From the NCBI GenBank assembly GCA_024684085.1, contig JAIKXM010000042.1, positions 1 through 33,096 of the forward strand: a stretch of DNA of 33,096 bases, in the 5' to 3' direction. This DNA comes from Lachnospiraceae bacterium (GTDB lineage: Bacteria > Bacillota > Clostridia > Lachnospirales > Lachnospiraceae). Each line of letters starts with the position of its first letter. The first letter of the stretch is position 1. Shown in pieces: positions 32,311-33,096 of the stretch. Position numbers and translations under genes: made by a program. Under the pieces are notes generated by a model. The model was not told where the DNA came from, searched no databases, and was given only the letters and a program-made list of their open reading frames with translations.

Positions 32311-32503
32311 TTTTTATCTTGTACCGCTTTGTCTCCAACCCTGTTATTTGGGGGATTCTTGTAACTGTGAAGATTGATTATAACACAGGATAACATGGAA
32401 TAAAACGTAAAATAAAAGAAAAAGTTAGAACAGATAAGTTCTCTGTGAATCTTATGCACAAGGTTTCCAGAGGACTTTTTTGCGCCCTAGTGGCGCTGCT
32501 TGA
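32311..32503. other. Gene-less stretch with possible structured RNA
   Basis: GTTCTCTG and CCAGAGGAC pair (about 32439-32475). GCGCC-CTAGT-GGCGC forms a compact hairpin (32482-32496) just before the terminator at 32504. A short + strand RNA is possible, but no matching promoter is clear. Confidence 0.35.
32486..32500 (+). other. Candidate degenerate attachment site (near-copy of tRNA-Gln 3' end)
   Basis: CCTAGTGGCGCTGCT matches CCTAGTAGCGCTGCT at 29443-29457 in 14 of 15 bases. The latter spans the last bases of tRNA-Gln and three beyond. The two sites bracket the island with the integrase remnant. The hairpin here offers an alternative reason for the sequence. Confidence 0.4.
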
Positions 32504-32528
32504 GGGACTGAAATATCGGTCCCTTTTT
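32504..32528 (+). terminator. Intrinsic terminator
   Basis: GGGACTGA and TCGGTCCC pair in 8 bp (one T-G) around AATA, followed by TTTTTC. The transcript it serves is unknown. Confidence 0.75.
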
Positions 32529-32645
32529 CATTGTCTAAAAACACCGTGTTTATGCGGGTTTCAGCAGTTCTTGATCAAAAGAATTCATCTACATTTCAAC
32601 GCAAAAAGGATCAGAAACAGTTTCCCAAGATCTTTTTGATAAGTG

Positions 32646-32674
32646 TTGTATTTTGAATGCAATTCATATATAAT
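32646..32674 (+). promoter_or_regulatory. Promoter of the putative antitoxin RNA
   Basis: TTGTAT (32646-32651), a 17-bp spacer and a perfect TATAAT (32669-32674). Start predicted near 32681. Confidence 0.7.
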
Positions 32675-32680
32675 CAACTT

Positions 32681-32779
32681 AACAAGAGAGCCGAACGCTA
32701 GATAGAGCCTAGCCGCCGGCAAAATATATACTACAAAAGTAGCACCTTAGATTGCCAAGTCAGAGGGTGCTACTTTTTG
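32681..32779 (+). ncRNA. Putative type I antitoxin RNA, convergent to the toxin
   Basis: About 99 nt from the promoter's predicted start to a T-run. A GCTAG/CTAGC hairpin lies near the 5' end. The 3' end is the terminator stem AAAAGTAGCACC/GGTGCTACTTTT. The last ~45 nt are antisense to the end of the toxin message (toxin stop codon 32770-32772), an arrangement like txpA/RatA in Bacillus. No credible ORF is seen in it. Confidence 0.6.
32735..32779. terminator. Shared terminator of toxin mRNA and antitoxin RNA
   Basis: A 12-bp perfect stem (32735-32746 with 32766-32777). The + strand continues in TTTTT; the minus strand has TTTT within and after the stem. It covers the last codon and stop of the toxin gene. 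Confidence 0.8.
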
Positions 32780-32856
32780 TGTCTGAGTATTACAACAAGA
32801 GTTGAAACTGCACAAAGCATAATAACGAACTGAAACAGATCAGCATAAGTTACCAT
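32770..32856 (-). CDS. Holin-like small membrane toxin (type I toxin-antitoxin)
   Basis: 28 aa: MVTYADLFQFVIMLCAVSTL followed by VVILRHKK. A short polar N-terminus, one membrane helix (~7-23) and a basic tail are the layout of the 'putative holin-like toxin' peptides common in Firmicutes. ATG 32856 is nine bases from AGGAGG; the ATG at 32862 is only three bases from it. The leader is about 50 nt and carries a motif shared with the antitoxin RNA. Membrane depolarisation on overexpression is assumed from the family and not visible in the sequence. Confidence 0.72.
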   Translation of the reverse strand: MVTYADLFQFVIMLCAVSTLVVILRHKK

Positions 32857-32920
32857 TGGCATCAGCCTCCTTTCAAATAGTCCGGCAGCTGACGTATCAT
32901 CCTTTCGGCTCCCCTATTAA

Positions 32921-33096
32921 ATTGACGAAAGATATGCTATCAGATTAATCTGGCCATATCGTGAAGGGAACAGGCTTGAGGTAAAGAAGGCGAATGGAGG
33001 TCTTCCCAACAGCCTGTGGGATACGTATTCATCTTTTTCAAATTGTAATGGTGGTGCAATCATCCTTGGCGTTAAGGAACGTGAGGACGGAAGCTG
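32921..33096 (+). pseudogene. 5'-truncated AlbA_2/Schlafen-type (RNA/ATP-binding) gene, runs off the window
   Basis: Frame reads IDERYAIRLIWPYREGNRLE, then VKKANGGLPNSLWDTYSSFS and NCNGGAIILGVKEREDGS at the window end. E-x-K...LP...W.TYSSF.N.NGG...LGV is the AlbA_2 domain signature seen in RecG-like transcriptional regulators. The frame is preceded directly by TAA (32918-32920), and no ATG, GTG or TTG occurs in the visible 58 codons. So either an ATT start is used or the 5' end is lost, perhaps when the toxin locus arrived. Confidence 0.65.

Noticed and set aside
32504..32528. Attenuator for a downstream gene
   Set aside because: No gene follows on the + strand within 100 nt; it looks like a plain terminator of an undefined upstream transcript.

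Overview
The window reads as a chromosomal segment of a low-to-mid GC Firmicute of class Clostridia, most likely family Lachnospiraceae (Butyrivibrio/Pseudobutyrivibrio-like). This is inferred from a type III glutamine synthetase, the gdpP-rplI-dnaB and ireB-ruvX-DUF1292-rnj blocks, a MecA adaptor, a short HPr-like protein without the active-site histidine, AGGAGG-type ribosome binding sites, and frequent TTG/GTG starts. Most of the window is conserved housekeeping DNA, almost all on the + strand. It is interrupted by AT-rich accessory patches and palindromic intergenic elements.

Layout. 1-300: tRNA-Glu, tRNA-Cys and a terminator. 297-3290: a dispersed repeat, then an sn-glycerol-1-phosphate dehydrogenase-like gene, a PlsC-type acyltransferase and a sirtuin. 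3598-4194: an AT-rich orphan. 4284-5480: rpsF-ssb-rpsR with a clear promoter, leader hairpin and terminator. 5610-6269: a membrane protein, followed by two more copies of the repeat. 6667-10682: gdpP-rplI-dnaB (c-di-AMP turnover, ribosome, replication). 10713-11320: a small 2[4Fe-4S] ferredoxin (-) and a DUF1858 protein. 11470-12072: an accessory lipoprotein. 12254-13036: mecA (-). 13152-13347: a probable noncoding RNA gene. 13738-19952: GH18 protein, prmA, rsmE, cysteine desulfurase and thiI (translation and tRNA thiolation). 20053-20283: HPr-like protein (-). 20374-21738: mtaB. 21990-27105: ireB-ruvX-DUF1292-rnj-MltG-like-trmR-trhP. 27110-29221: glnN. 29383-29455: tRNA-Gln.

The end of the window (29456-33096) is an accessory region downstream of tRNA-Gln. 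It holds a papain/C39-like predicted cysteine peptidase followed directly by a small lipoprotein. A second copy of this pair has its peptidase reduced to a 33-codon 3' stub by DNA carrying a tyrosine-recombinase remnant. The lone lipoprotein at 11506 also keeps a roughly 11-codon stub of the same peptidase 3' end, which includes its ribosome binding site. The two-gene cassette is therefore present three times in different states of decay. A near-repeat of the tRNA-Gln 3' end (14 of 15 bases) lies on the far side of this island. After it come a probable type I toxin-antitoxin locus (28-aa holin-like toxin on -, convergent RNA on +) and a 5'-truncated AlbA_2/Schlafen-type gene running off the window.

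The most novel-looking items are the peptidase-lipoprotein cassette, the toxin/antisense RNA pair with a shared 5' motif, the unassigned RNA at 13187-13347, and repeats that sit directly on terminator T-tracts. All assignments come from reading motifs and family resemblance; no database search was possible.
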